From positions 1 through 5,787 of the forward strand of contig PFKL01000232.1 of assembly GCA_002784245.1 (NCBI GenBank): a stretch of DNA of 5,787 nt, in the 5' to 3' direction. The notes beneath the pieces are model-generated. The model ran no database searches, was not told where the DNA came from, and was given only the letters and a program-made list of their open reading frames with translations. Shown here one piece after another: positions 1 through 5,787 of this stretch; positions within the stretch are counted from its first letter, which is position 1, and each line of letters opens with the position of its first letter. The position numbers and the translations under genes were made by a program. The stretch comes from Comamonadaceae bacterium CG_4_10_14_3_um_filter_60_75. GTDB taxonomy: Bacteria > Pseudomonadota > Gammaproteobacteria > Burkholderiales > Burkholderiaceae_C.

Positions 1-1
1 C

Positions 2-670
2 AGCGCTGGCGCCGTCTATGACGAAGCGCGCGCACTGGCGGCGCAGACCGGCGGCCACTACATGGACCAGTTCACCTTTGCCGAGCGCGCCACCGACTGG
101 CGCAGCAGCAACAACATTGCGCAAAGCATGTTCACCCAGATGGCGCGCGAGCGCTATGCCGTGCCGCGCTGGATTGTGATGAGCGCAGGCACTGGCGGCA
201 CCAGCGCCACCATCGGCCGTTTTGTGCGTTACCAGCGTCACGACACCGGCTTGTGCGTAGTCGACCCAGAGGGCTCTGTCTTTGGCGCGTTTTACCGCAG
301 CGGTGACGCCAGCGTGACCGGCCCGGGTTCCAACATCGAAGGCATCGGCCGCCCGCGTGTGGAGCCCAGTTTTATCCGCACGCTGGTGGACCGCATGATC
401 GATGTGACCGATGTCGATTCCATCGCGGCGATGCAGTTGCTCAGCAACTTACTGGGCCGCAAGGTCGGACCATCAACGGGAACCAACTTTGTCGGCATGC
501 TGGCGCTGGCGCTCGAGATGCGCGAACGCGGCGAGCAAGGCTCTGTCTTGTCGCTGCTGTGCGATTCGGGCGAACGCTACCTGGGCTCGTACTATGACCC
601 GGTCTGGGTGCATCGGCACATTGGCGACTGCTCAAGCGCGTTGGCGCGCATGAAGGCCACGCTGGGGTAA
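2..670 (+). CDS. PLP-dependent cysteine synthase family protein, C-terminal part (5' end outside window)
   Basis: This is the last 222 residues of a fold-type II pyridoxal-phosphate enzyme related to cysteine synthase (CysK/CysM) and cystathionine beta-synthase. The frame is open from base 2 to the TAA at 668-670, so the start and the PLP-binding lysine lie outside the window. The glycine loop that holds the PLP phosphate is visible as GTGGT (188-202). A conserved C-terminal SGERY motif (566-580) matches the SSGERYLS region of CysK, whose serine contacts the PLP ring nitrogen. Where CysK has a GISSGA-type segment, this protein reads GPSTGTN. Family enzymes make or break cysteine in the cytosol; some relatives work as cysteine desulfhydrases, and the true substrate cannot be told from this fragment. 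The ATG at 62 is internal, not a start, because homology-like sequence continues upstream of it. The gene converges on clpA with 40 bases between the stops. Confidence 0.87.
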   Translation, partial: SAGAVYDEARALAAQTGGHYMDQFTFAERATDWRSSNNIAQSMFTQMARERYAVPRWIVMSAGTGGTSATIGRFVRYQRHDTGLCVVDPEGSVFGAFYRSGDASVTGPGSNIEGIGRPRVEPSFIRTLVDRMIDVTDVDSIAAMQLLSNLLGRKVGPSTGTNFVGMLALALEMRERGEQGSVLSLLCDSGERYLGSYYDPVWVHRHIGDCSSALARMKATLG

Positions 671-689
671 ACGCGCCGCCACGGCTACC

Positions 690-702
690 GGGGCTGAGCC
701 CT
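690..702. other. Short palindrome in the convergent gap between the PLP enzyme gene and clpA
   Basis: The 40-base gap between the two convergent stop codons holds GGGC-TGA-GCCC (691-701), a 4-base-pair stem that a G-T pair at 690/702 could extend. No run of T follows on either strand, so it is not a convincing intrinsic terminator. It is the only symmetrical element in the gap. Confidence 0.2.
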
Positions 703-710
703 GCAGACCA

Positions 711-3035
711 TCAGCCAACGGTCGCTTCCTGTGCCTCGGGCTTGGCTTTGCCTTCGCGCTTGGGCAGCGGTGTGATGTCTAGCAGCACATCGGTTTTGGA
801 CTCGTCCTTGTCGTCCAGATCGACTGTCAGACGACCACCGTCCATCAGTCGGCCAAACAGCAGCTCGTCGGCCAGTGCACGGCGGATGGTGTCCTGAATC
901 AGTCGCTGCATCGGGCGCGCACCCATCAGCGGATCGAAGCCCTTCTTGGCCAGGTGCTTGCGCAGCTTGTCGGTGAAGGTGACCTCAACCTTCTTGTCGG
1001 CCAACTGCGCTTCGAGCTGCAGCAGGAACTTGTCCACCACCCGCAGAATGACGTTCTCGTCGAGTGCCTTGAAGCTGACGATGGCGTCCAGCCGGTTGCG
1101 GAACTCGGGCGTGAACATGCGTTTGATATCGGCCATTTCATCGCCCGACTCGCGCGGGTTGGTAAAGCCGATCGTCGCCTTGGCCATGGTCTCGGCACCA
1201 GCGTTGGTGGTCATGATGATGATGACGTTGCGGAAGTCGGCCTTGCGCCCGTTGTTGTCGGTCAGCGTGCCGTGGTCCATCACCTGCAGCAGCACGTTGA
1301 AGATCGCCGGGTGCGCCTTTTCGATTTCGTCAAGCAGCAGCACGCAGTGCGGCTTCTTGGTGATCGCCTCAGTCAGCAAGCCCCCTTGGTCAAAACCGAC
1401 ATAACCCGGAGGCGCGCCAATCAGGCGGCTCACCGCGTGCTGCTCCATGTACTCACTCATGTCAAAGCGGATCAGCTCGATGCCCATGATGTAGGCGAGC
1501 TGTTTGGCCGCCTCGGTCTTGCCAACACCCGTGGGGCCGCTGAACAGGAACGCGCCAATCGGCTTGTCGCCCTTGCCCAGCCCGGAGCGCGCCATCTTGA
1601 CGCTAGAAGCCAGCATATCGAGCGCTTTATCCTGGCCGAACACGACGTTCTTGAGGTCACGCTCCAAGGTCTTGAGCTTGCCACGATCGTCGTTGGACAC
1701 ATTGGCCGCCGGGATGCGCGCAATCTTGGCGACGATGTCTTCCACCTCGGCCTTGCTGATGATTTTTTTGCGCTTGGACGGCGGCAAGATGCGCTGCGCT
1801 GCGCCGGCTTCGTCGATCACGTCGATCGCCTTGTCGGGCAAATGCCTGTCATTGATGTATTTGGCACTGAGTTCAGCGGCAGCCTGCAGCGCGCCCAGCG
1901 CGTACTTGACGCCATGATGCTCTTCAAAGCGGGATTTCAGCCCTTTGAGGATGTCAATGGTCTGCTCGACCGATGGCTCGAGCACGTCGATCTTCTGGAA
2001 GCGCCGTGACAGCGCGGCGTCTTTTTCAAAAATGCCGCGGTACTCGGTGAAGGTGGTCGCGCCAATGCACTTGAGCGCCCCCGAACCCAGCGCGGGTTTG
2101 AGCAGGTTGGACGCGTCGAGTGTGCCGCCAGAGGCCGCCCCAGCACCGATCAAGGTGTGAATTTCATCGATAAACAAAATGGTGTTGGGTTTGTCCTTGA
2201 GGCTCTTGAGCACACCTTTGAGACGCTGCTCGAAATCACCGCGGTACTTGGTACCTGCCAGCAAGGCGCCCATGTCGAGCGAATAAACAATCGACTCGGC
2301 CAGGATTTCGGGCACGTCTTTTTGCGTGATGCGCCAGGCCAGGCCTTCGGCGATCGCCGTCTTGCCGACACCAGCCTCGCCCACCAGCAGCGGGTTGTTC
2401 TTGCGCCGACGGCACAGAATCTGGATGACGCGCTCTACCTCATATTCGCGACCAATCAGCGGGTCAATCTTGCCCTCTTTAGCCAACTGGTTGAGGTTTT
2501 GTGTGTATTGCTCCAGCGGGGAGGACTTGTCGCCGCGCTCAGAAGATTCCTCAGCCTCGGCCTGCGTCTCACCCGACTTGACCGGCTCGGGCGGATCACT
2601 CTTCTTGATGCCGTGGGCGATGAAGTTGACCACGTCGAGCCGCGTCACACCCTGCTGGTGCAGGTAGTACACGGCGTGCGAATCTTTTTCGCCAAAGATG
2701 GCTACCAGCACGTTGGCACCGGTCACTTCTTTCTTGCCACTGCCGGTGGACTGCACGTGCATGATGGCGCGCTGAATCACGCGCTGAAAACCCAGCGTGG
2801 GTTGCGTATCAACGTCGTCGACACCCGCCACCTGCGGCGTGTTGTCCTTGATGAAGGTGACCAGCGACTTGCGCAGGTCATCAATGTTGGCCGAGCAGGC
2901 GCGCAGCACTTCGGCTGCGCTGGGGTTATCGAGCAGGGCAAGCAACAGGTGTTCCACGGTGATGAACTCGTGGCGCTGTTGGCGCGCCTCAACGAACGCC
3001 ATGTGGAGACTGACTTCCAATTCTTGTGCAATCAT
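711..3035 (-). CDS. clpA: ATP-dependent Clp protease ATP-binding subunit ClpA
   Basis: ClpA is the cytosolic hexameric AAA+ unfoldase that threads substrates, including N-degron proteins delivered by ClpS, into ClpP. The 774 residues compare with 758 in E. coli and align along the whole length. The N-domain covers about 1-143, followed by an acidic linker (about 145-175). D1 has Walker A GEAGVGKT (219-226), pore loop KYRG (263-266), Walker B ILFIDE (286-291) and arginines in SRRF (343-346). D2 has Walker A GPTGVGKT (500-507), pore loop GYVG (544-547), Walker B VLLLDE (565-570), FRNRLD (645-650) and sensor-2 GARP (705-708). No ClpB-type middle domain is present. The ClpP-docking tripeptide is IGF (622-624), where E. 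coli ClpA has IGL. The charged tail after about 740 is slightly long. The start is firm: an in-frame TGA lies 9 bases upstream and a Shine-Dalgarno is well placed. It follows clpS by 80 bases. Confidence 0.98.
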   Translation of the reverse strand: MIAQELEVSLHMAFVEARQQRHEFITVEHLLLALLDNPSAAEVLRACSANIDDLRKSLVTFIKDNTPQVAGVDDVDTQPTLGFQRVIQRAIMHVQSTGSGKKEVTGANVLVAIFGEKDSHAVYYLHQQGVTRLDVVNFIAHGIKKSDPPEPVKSGETQAEAEESSERGDKSSPLEQYTQNLNQLAKEGKIDPLIGREYEVERVIQILCRRRKNNPLLVGEAGVGKTAIAEGLAWRITQKDVPEILAESIVYSLDMGALLAGTKYRGDFEQRLKGVLKSLKDKPNTILFIDEIHTLIGAGAASGGTLDASNLLKPALGSGALKCIGATTFTEYRGIFEKDAALSRRFQKIDVLEPSVEQTIDILKGLKSRFEEHHGVKYALGALQAAAELSAKYINDRHLPDKAIDVIDEAGAAQRILPPSKRKKIISKAEVEDIVAKIARIPAANVSNDDRGKLKTLERDLKNVVFGQDKALDMLASSVKMARSGLGKGDKPIGAFLFSGPTGVGKTEAAKQLAYIMGIELIRFDMSEYMEQHAVSRLIGAPPGYVGFDQGGLLTEAITKKPHCVLLLDEIEKAHPAIFNVLLQVMDHGTLTDNNGRKADFRNVIIIMTTNAGAETMAKATIGFTNPRESGDEMADIKRMFTPEFRNRLDAIVSFKALDENVILRVVDKFLLQLEAQLADKKVEVTFTDKLRKHLAKKGFDPLMGARPMQRLIQDTIRRALADELLFGRLMDGGRLTVDLDDKDESKTDVLLDITPLPKREGKAKPEAQEATVG

Positions 3036-3040
3036 GGTTT

Positions 3041-3046
3041 TCCTTC
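3041..3046 (-). promoter_or_regulatory. Ribosome binding site of clpA
   Basis: On the minus strand GAAGGA stands 5 bases before the ATG at 3035. An in-frame TGA (3047-3045) overlaps this element, so no upstream in-frame start is possible. This fixes the clpA start and shows that clpA carries its own initiation signal rather than depending wholly on coupling to clpS. Confidence 0.75.
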
Positions 3047-3115
3047 AATGGCCTTATTTCAGGCGTTTACTGTAATCTGAATTGAAATCAGCGATCGAAC
3101 AAACTCTTTATACCC

Positions 3116-3487
3116 TCAAGGCTCGACTGGTTCGGCCACACATTGCAACGGATGCCCCGCTTTGTTGGCTGCTTCCAACACCTGGTTGACCTTGGTCGCG
3201 GCAACGTCGCGCGAATAGACACCGCAGACCCCCCGTCCGTCCAGATGAATCTTGAGCATGATCTGCGTTGCCGTGTCGAGGTCTTTGCCAAAATATTCCT
3301 GAATCACGATCACCACAAACTCCATCGGCGTGTAGTCGTCATTGAGCATCACCACCTGGTACAACTTGGGCGGTCGCGTCTTCTGGGAGCGTCGCTCGAG
3401 AACGACGGTGCCGTCGGAATCGTCTTCAACCGGCTTGATCGGGCGCTGGGGAATCACTTTGGGAGGCTTGGTACTCATGAAAATCAT
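3116..3487 (-). CDS. clpS: ATP-dependent Clp protease adaptor ClpS
   Basis: ClpS recognises proteins with destabilising N-terminal residues (Phe, Leu, Trp, Tyr in E. coli) and passes them to the ClpA N-domain. Numbered from the first ATG, the 123 residues consist of a polar, variable N-terminal extension (1-41) and the folded core. The core keeps the ligand-pocket residues: NDDYTP (49-54, E. coli Asn34-Asp35-Asp36), the gatekeeper Met55 (E. coli Met40) and His81 (E. coli His66). The CGVYS and ATKV segments and the HPLQC end also match the family. Two starts are possible. The ATG at 3487 overlaps the dus stop as ATGA, which suggests translational coupling. The ATG at 3478 would give MSTKPPK and removes three residues. 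Neither has a strong Shine-Dalgarno, so the choice is open. The extension is longer than that of E. coli ClpS; in E. coli this tail engages the ClpA pore. Confidence 0.97.
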   Translation of the reverse strand: MIFMSTKPPKVIPQRPIKPVEDDSDGTVVLERRSQKTRPPKLYQVVMLNDDYTPMEFVVIVIQEYFGKDLDTATQIMLKIHLDGRGVCGVYSRDVAATKVNQVLEAANKAGHPLQCVAEPVEP

Positions 3488-4491
3488 TCTATCGGGCTGA
3501 GCTCTTTGCGTCCGAGCGCTCCACTTGACGGCATTCCGTCCAGATTCAAGCCCCTGAACCAGGCATTCACATCCGCCGGATCGTGAAACCGGCGCACAGC
3601 ATCAAACGCGTATTGCGCTTGCGGGTAGGTTCGCCGCAGCAGATTGAGCCACTGCTTGAGTCGGCCGGTGTGCTGATCAACCGATAAATGCAGGCACACC
3701 AGTTGCCAGAAGTCGTGCAGCAATGGCACTAATTGCTGCCAGGCCAGGTCAACCGCTTGGCGCTGCGGGTCGTCCAACGCCCGAACGCCCAAGCCCAAAC
3801 CCGGGTTGGCCACCATGCCGCGCCCGAGCATCAGCGACTGGCAGCCGCTGGCCTGGCGGCAGGCCAGCGCGTCGGCCACCGTCCAGATTTCGCCGTTGGC
3901 CACCAGCGGCAAGCGCACCACCTGGGCAATGTCATTGATGCGCTGCCAGTACGCGGGCGGCCGGTAACCGTCGCGCTTGGTGCGGGCGTGCACCACCAGT
4001 TCGCCTGCGCCACCGGCTTCAATCGCCAGCGCGCATTCTTCGGCGCGCTTGTCGTCGTTGAGGCCAAGCCGCATCTTGGCCGACACCGCTTGCCGTGCCG
4101 GGACCGCAGCGCGCACGGCGCTGACAATTTGGTACAACAGCTCGGGTTCTTCGAGCAGCGCTGCGCCGCCCCGGTGACGGTTGACCACCTTCGTGGGGCA
4201 GCCAAAATTCAGATCCACACCGTCGCAACCCATGGCCGCCACCCGCGCGGCATTTTCTGCCAGGCAGACCGGATCCGAGCCCAGCAACTGCGGTCGCACC
4301 GCTACGCCAGACGTCGTCTTGCCGCCGTGCAACAGCTCGGGCACCAGACGCGCATACACGCGCTCGGGCAACAAGGTGTCGGTGATGCGAATGAACTCTG
4401 AAACGCAGCGGTCGACCCCGCCAACGCGGGTCAAAATGTCGCGCAAAACAAAATCAAGCAAGCCCTCCATCGGGGCCAGAATCAAACTCAT
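3484..4491 (-). CDS. dusC: tRNA-dihydrouridine synthase, DusC type (tRNA U16)
   Basis: This FMN-dependent, NADPH-using enzyme reduces a uridine in the tRNA D-loop to dihydrouridine; E. coli DusC acts at U16. The 335-residue protein has the TIM-barrel and C-terminal helical domain of the family. Visible motifs are the N-terminal APMEG (6-10), Gln68 in the RPQLLG strand, the catalytic Cys98 in GCPTK (97-101), Lys139 in AKMRLG, His168 in VVHART, NGEIW (199-203) and GRG (223-225). Cys98 has the same number as in E. coli DusC. The RIKQWL-like helix appears as RLKQWL (277-282). DusC is preferred over DusA or DusB because of the EFIRITD and GEIW segments and the overall length, but substrate position is inferred. 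The ATG at 4491 is firm because an in-frame TAA lies 9 bases upstream. Its TGA overlaps the first possible clpS ATG. It is transcribed away from the SRPBCC gene. Confidence 0.95.
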   Translation of the reverse strand: MSLILAPMEGLLDFVLRDILTRVGGVDRCVSEFIRITDTLLPERVYARLVPELLHGGKTTSGVAVRPQLLGSDPVCLAENAARVAAMGCDGVDLNFGCPTKVVNRHRGGAALLEEPELLYQIVSAVRAAVPARQAVSAKMRLGLNDDKRAEECALAIEAGGAGELVVHARTKRDGYRPPAYWQRINDIAQVVRLPLVANGEIWTVADALACRQASGCQSLMLGRGMVANPGLGLGVRALDDPQRQAVDLAWQQLVPLLHDFWQLVCLHLSVDQHTGRLKQWLNLLRRTYPQAQYAFDAVRRFHDPADVNAWFRGLNLDGMPSSGALGRKELSPIE

Positions 4492-4503
4492 GGGACGCGT
4501 TTA

Positions 4504-4508
4504 CCTTT
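4504..4508 (-). promoter_or_regulatory. Probable ribosome binding site of the dus gene
   Basis: The minus strand reads AAAGG here, with 12 bases to the ATG at 4491. The spacing is longer than optimal. It is the only purine-rich candidate, and the in-frame TAA just downstream (4503-4501) rules out an earlier start. Confidence 0.5.
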
Positions 4509-4517
4509 CGGGGGCCG

Positions 4518-4567
4518 ATTGTGGCGGGATTGTCCCTATGCCGGGCGCATCGGGTTTTTGCCACAAT
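4518..4567. promoter_or_regulatory. 8-base inverted repeat in the divergent dus / SRPBCC spacer
   Basis: The 109-base spacer 4492-4600 must hold the promoters for both divergent units. ATTGTGGC (4518-4525) and GCCACAAT (4560-4567) are perfect inverted copies, 42 bases centre to centre. Each arm presents CACAAT reading outward toward its own gene, which resembles a weak -10 hexamer. On the plus strand it is preceded by TG and one base (4559-4561), as in an extended -10. No good -35 hexamer lies at the usual distance on either strand. The arms could be paired -10 elements, operator half-sites or chance. The spacer shows nothing else of note. Confidence 0.3.
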
Positions 4568-4588
4568 GGGCGTGCCAACACCTACCTC

Positions 4589-4595
4589 GAGGAAA
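4589..4595 (+). promoter_or_regulatory. Ribosome binding site of the SRPBCC gene
   Basis: GAGGAAA lies 5 bases before the ATG at 4601. This decides the start, because the reading frame stays open far upstream inside the opposite-strand dus gene. It also offers another in-frame ATG at 4538 with no comparable signal. Confidence 0.75.
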
Positions 4596-4600
4596 CCACC

Positions 4601-5071
4601 ATGGCCATCAAAGTCACAATCGATCTGGGCTACGAGCTCAATGTCAAAGCCAGCTACCAAAAGGTGTTTGACACCTTGTCCGACGTACCTACGTCAGCGA
4701 GCTTCTTCCCCAAGGTCGACCAGCTGGTTGACATGGGCGACAACGTGTACCGCTGGGAGATGGAAAAAATTGGCCTGACACAAATCAACCTGCAAACCAT
4801 TTACGCGTCGAAATACGTCTCCAACGCAGACAAGGGCACCATTGCCTGGACGCCGGTCGAAGGCGTGGGCAATGCGCTGGTATCGGGCAACTGGAAGATC
4901 GTCGACAAAAAGAAGTCAACCCACATCACCTTCAAGTCCAAGGGCGAACTCACGTTGCCGCTGCCCGGCCTGATGAAGATGGTCGTCGCGCCCGTGGTCG
5001 AAGGTGAATTCGAAAAAATGGTCGAGCAGTATCTGGACAACCTGACCAAGCACTTTGGCGGTGAGGTGTAA
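4601..5071 (+). CDS. SRPBCC (START-like) family protein
   Basis: This 156-residue cytosolic protein has no signal peptide or membrane segment. It has the layout of the SRPBCC/START-like fold (polyketide cyclase/CoxG-like superfamily): an N-terminal beta strand (VTIDLGYELNV), a helix with the typical VFDTLSDVP segment (22-30), a run of strands through about 118, and a long C-terminal helix (about 122-152, GEFEKMVEQYLDNL). Such folds form a deep hydrophobic cavity for lipids, aromatic compounds or other small ligands. No catalytic residue can be named and the ligand is unknown. The start was chosen for its Shine-Dalgarno and because the upstream in-frame codons are only a shadow of dus. An alternative ATG at 4538 would add 21 residues that do not look like part of the fold. 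The gene stands alone, divergent from dus and convergent with the DUF808 gene, so context gives no functional clue. Confidence 0.85.
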   Translation: MAIKVTIDLGYELNVKASYQKVFDTLSDVPTSASFFPKVDQLVDMGDNVYRWEMEKIGLTQINLQTIYASKYVSNADKGTIAWTPVEGVGNALVSGNWKIVDKKKSTHITFKSKGELTLPLPGLMKMVVAPVVEGEFEKMVEQYLDNLTKHFGGEV

Positions 5072-5115
5072 GCCAAAACAGCGACAAGTACGCTTCTCTC
5101 CCATCCGCACTGCAT

Positions 5116-5176
5116 CGCGGTATTCCCGGCGCGGCGACCGAAGCATGTGCATGCGGTTTCGGAGCGGAAATACGCG
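5116..5176. repeat. Nested imperfect palindrome in the 5072-5259 convergent spacer
   Basis: The outer arms, 5116-5128 and 5165-5176, pair as CGC, then GTATT with AATAC, then CCG with CGG. One base is bulged (5119) and there is one C/A mismatch (5125/5168). Inside, CCGAA (5138-5142) pairs with TTCGG (5158-5162), and GCATG (5143-5147) mirrors CATGC (5150-5154). No T run follows on either strand, so it is not a standard intrinsic terminator. It may be a structured transcript end shared by the two convergent genes or one copy of a dispersed intergenic repeat. Confidence 0.45.
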
Positions 5177-5204
5177 CGAAACAACGGTAATTGAACGCTT
5201 GCTT

Positions 5205-5232
5205 CTTTGGGCGCGCGCCTTGCACCCCAAAG
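5205..5232. repeat. Perfect 7-base inverted repeat, possible hairpin
   Basis: CTTTGGG (5205-5211) and CCCAAAG (5226-5232) are exact inverted copies around a 14-base GC-rich loop. They lie 28 bases downstream, on the minus strand, of the DUF808 stop codon and could form a hairpin at the end of that transcript. The lack of a following T run on the minus strand argues against a classical Rho-independent terminator. Confidence 0.35.
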
Positions 5233-5259
5233 CCCGGTCACATGCCGCAATCCCCACGC

Positions 5260-5787
5260 CTACCGTTGTTGGGTGCCCCGCATTTTGACAAGCGTTTGCA
5301 CCACCACCAGTGTCAACGCCCCGGCTACCACACCCAGCAAGGCGTTGAGTACCAGCGACGTCACGCCTGCCATCGCACCCGTACTTTGACTCAGCAGCGC
5401 CAGCCCGGTGCCCACGTCGTGCAGCCCGTGCGCCAGGATGCCACCGCCCACCAGAAACATCGCCAGCGTGCCTACCACGGTCAAGGCTTTCATCAGCCAC
5501 GGTGCGGCGGCCAGAATCATCCCGCCCAGGCGGCGCTGCATAGTGGCCCACGGGGACGCGCCTGCGCGCAGGCTGAGGAACAAGCCGACGTCGTCGAGCT
5601 TGACGATCACTGCCACCACGCCATAAACGCCGATCGTCATCGCCACCGCAATGCCCACCAGTGCGCCCACTTGCACCAGCAACGCGCTGCCCTGCACGAT
5701 ACCCAGCGCGATGACGATGATTTCGGTCGACAAAATGAAATCGGTGCGGATCGCGCCTTTGATCTTGTCTTTTTCCAGCGCCACCAA
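5260..5787 (-). CDS. DUF808 / YedI-like integral membrane protein, C-terminal part (5' end outside window)
   Basis: The frame is open from the right edge of the window to the TAG at 5262-5260, giving the last 175 or so residues of a protein usually near 300. It closely follows E. coli YedI. The shared blocks are EKDKIKGAIRTDFILS, TIGVYGVVAVIVKLDD, APWLMKALTVVGTLAMFLVG and GGGILAHG. Hydrophobic stretches at about residues 18-34, 38-63, 88-120 and 140-168 of the fragment indicate several inner-membrane helices, separated by a short basic loop (about 72-87). The family is annotated as DUF808 and its biochemical role is not established, so no function is offered. The first in-window codon is TTG and is read as an internal leucine, not a start. 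The gene converges on the SRPBCC gene across 188 bases. Confidence 0.93.
   Translation of the reverse strand: MVALEKDKIKGAIRTDFILSTEIIVIALGIVQGSALLVQVGALVGIAVAMTIGVYGVVAVIVKLDDVGLFLSLRAGASPWATMQRRLGGMILAAAPWLMKALTVVGTLAMFLVGGGILAHGLHDVGTGLALLSQSTGAMAGVTSLVLNALLGVVAGALTLVVVQTLVKMRGTQQR

Noticed and set aside
1212..1225. Run of ATGATG triplets that could be a slippage-prone microsatellite
   Set aside because: It is a short run encoding consecutive isoleucines and methionine in the conserved strand before MTTNAG of clpA D2. It is explained by protein sequence.
711..3035. Identification of the large AAA+ gene as ClpB or ClpC
   Set aside because: There is no coiled-coil middle domain as in ClpB/ClpC. 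Full-length similarity, the IGF loop and the adjoining clpS identify ClpA.
954..3080. Two long open frames (954-2009 and 2157-3080) on the strand opposite clpA
   Set aside because: They are in exact codon register with clpA. Their stops would arise only where clpA uses TTA, CTA or TCA codons, which are rare in a GC-rich genome. They show no ribosome binding site or recognisable domain, so they are shadows of clpA.
3107..3112. TATAAA on the minus strand in the clpS-clpA gap, as a possible clpA promoter -10
   Set aside because: No acceptable -35 hexamer lies 16-18 bases upstream of it. A single AT-rich hexamer is not enough to call a promoter.
3143..4401. Open frames opposite clpS (3143-3586) and dus (3733-4401)
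   Set aside because: They have the same codon-register relation to the real genes as the frames opposite clpA, and their translations show no family resemblance.
4181..4600. A 140-codon upstream extension of the SRPBCC reading frame
   Set aside because: It lies mostly antisense to the start of dus. A clear Shine-Dalgarno and the start of the fold place the real ATG at 4601.
4801..5551. Minus-strand frames 4801-5250, 4916-5551 and 4950-5225 crossing the convergent spacer
   Set aside because: Each overlaps the SRPBCC gene, the DUF808 gene or both, in conflicting frames. Composition is arginine- and cysteine-rich low-quality sequence, and no initiation signal was seen.

Overview
The window is a GC-rich stretch of bacterial chromosome. 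It most resembles a betaproteobacterium of the Burkholderiales, probably Comamonadaceae (Rhodoferax/Acidovorax-like); this rests on recalled protein resemblance and codon use, not on a search. It holds six protein-coding genes. The two at the window edges are cut off: a cysteine-synthase-family enzyme at the left and a DUF808/YedI-like membrane protein at the right. No tRNA, rRNA, CRISPR array, insertion sequence, prophage gene or replication origin was seen.

Layout from left to right: (1) 2-670, plus strand, the C-terminal 222 residues of a fold-type II PLP enzyme. (2) After a 40-base convergent gap, a minus-strand cluster read right to left: dusC-like tRNA-dihydrouridine synthase (4491-3484), clpS (3487-3116) and clpA (3035-711). 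The dus stop and the first possible clpS start share the bases ATGA, and clpA follows clpS after 80 bases, so the three are probably one transcription unit. (3) A 109-base divergent spacer with an 8-base perfect inverted repeat. (4) 4601-5071, plus strand, a small SRPBCC (START-like) protein. (5) A 188-base convergent spacer rich in inverted repeats. (6) 5787-5260, minus strand, the C-terminal part of a DUF808/YedI-like integral membrane protein.

ClpS and ClpA work together: ClpS binds N-degron substrates and hands them to the ClpA unfoldase, which feeds them to ClpP. clpP is not in this window. Both proteins keep their key motifs. The dus gene modifies tRNA and has no obvious mechanistic link to proteolysis; its tie to clpSA is positional. 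The other three genes look like unrelated housekeeping neighbours.

No new system was found. The part least explained by known genes is the 5072-5259 spacer, where a nested imperfect palindrome (5116-5176) and a 7-base perfect inverted repeat (5205-5211/5226-5232) suggest a dispersed intergenic repeat or a structured transcript end.
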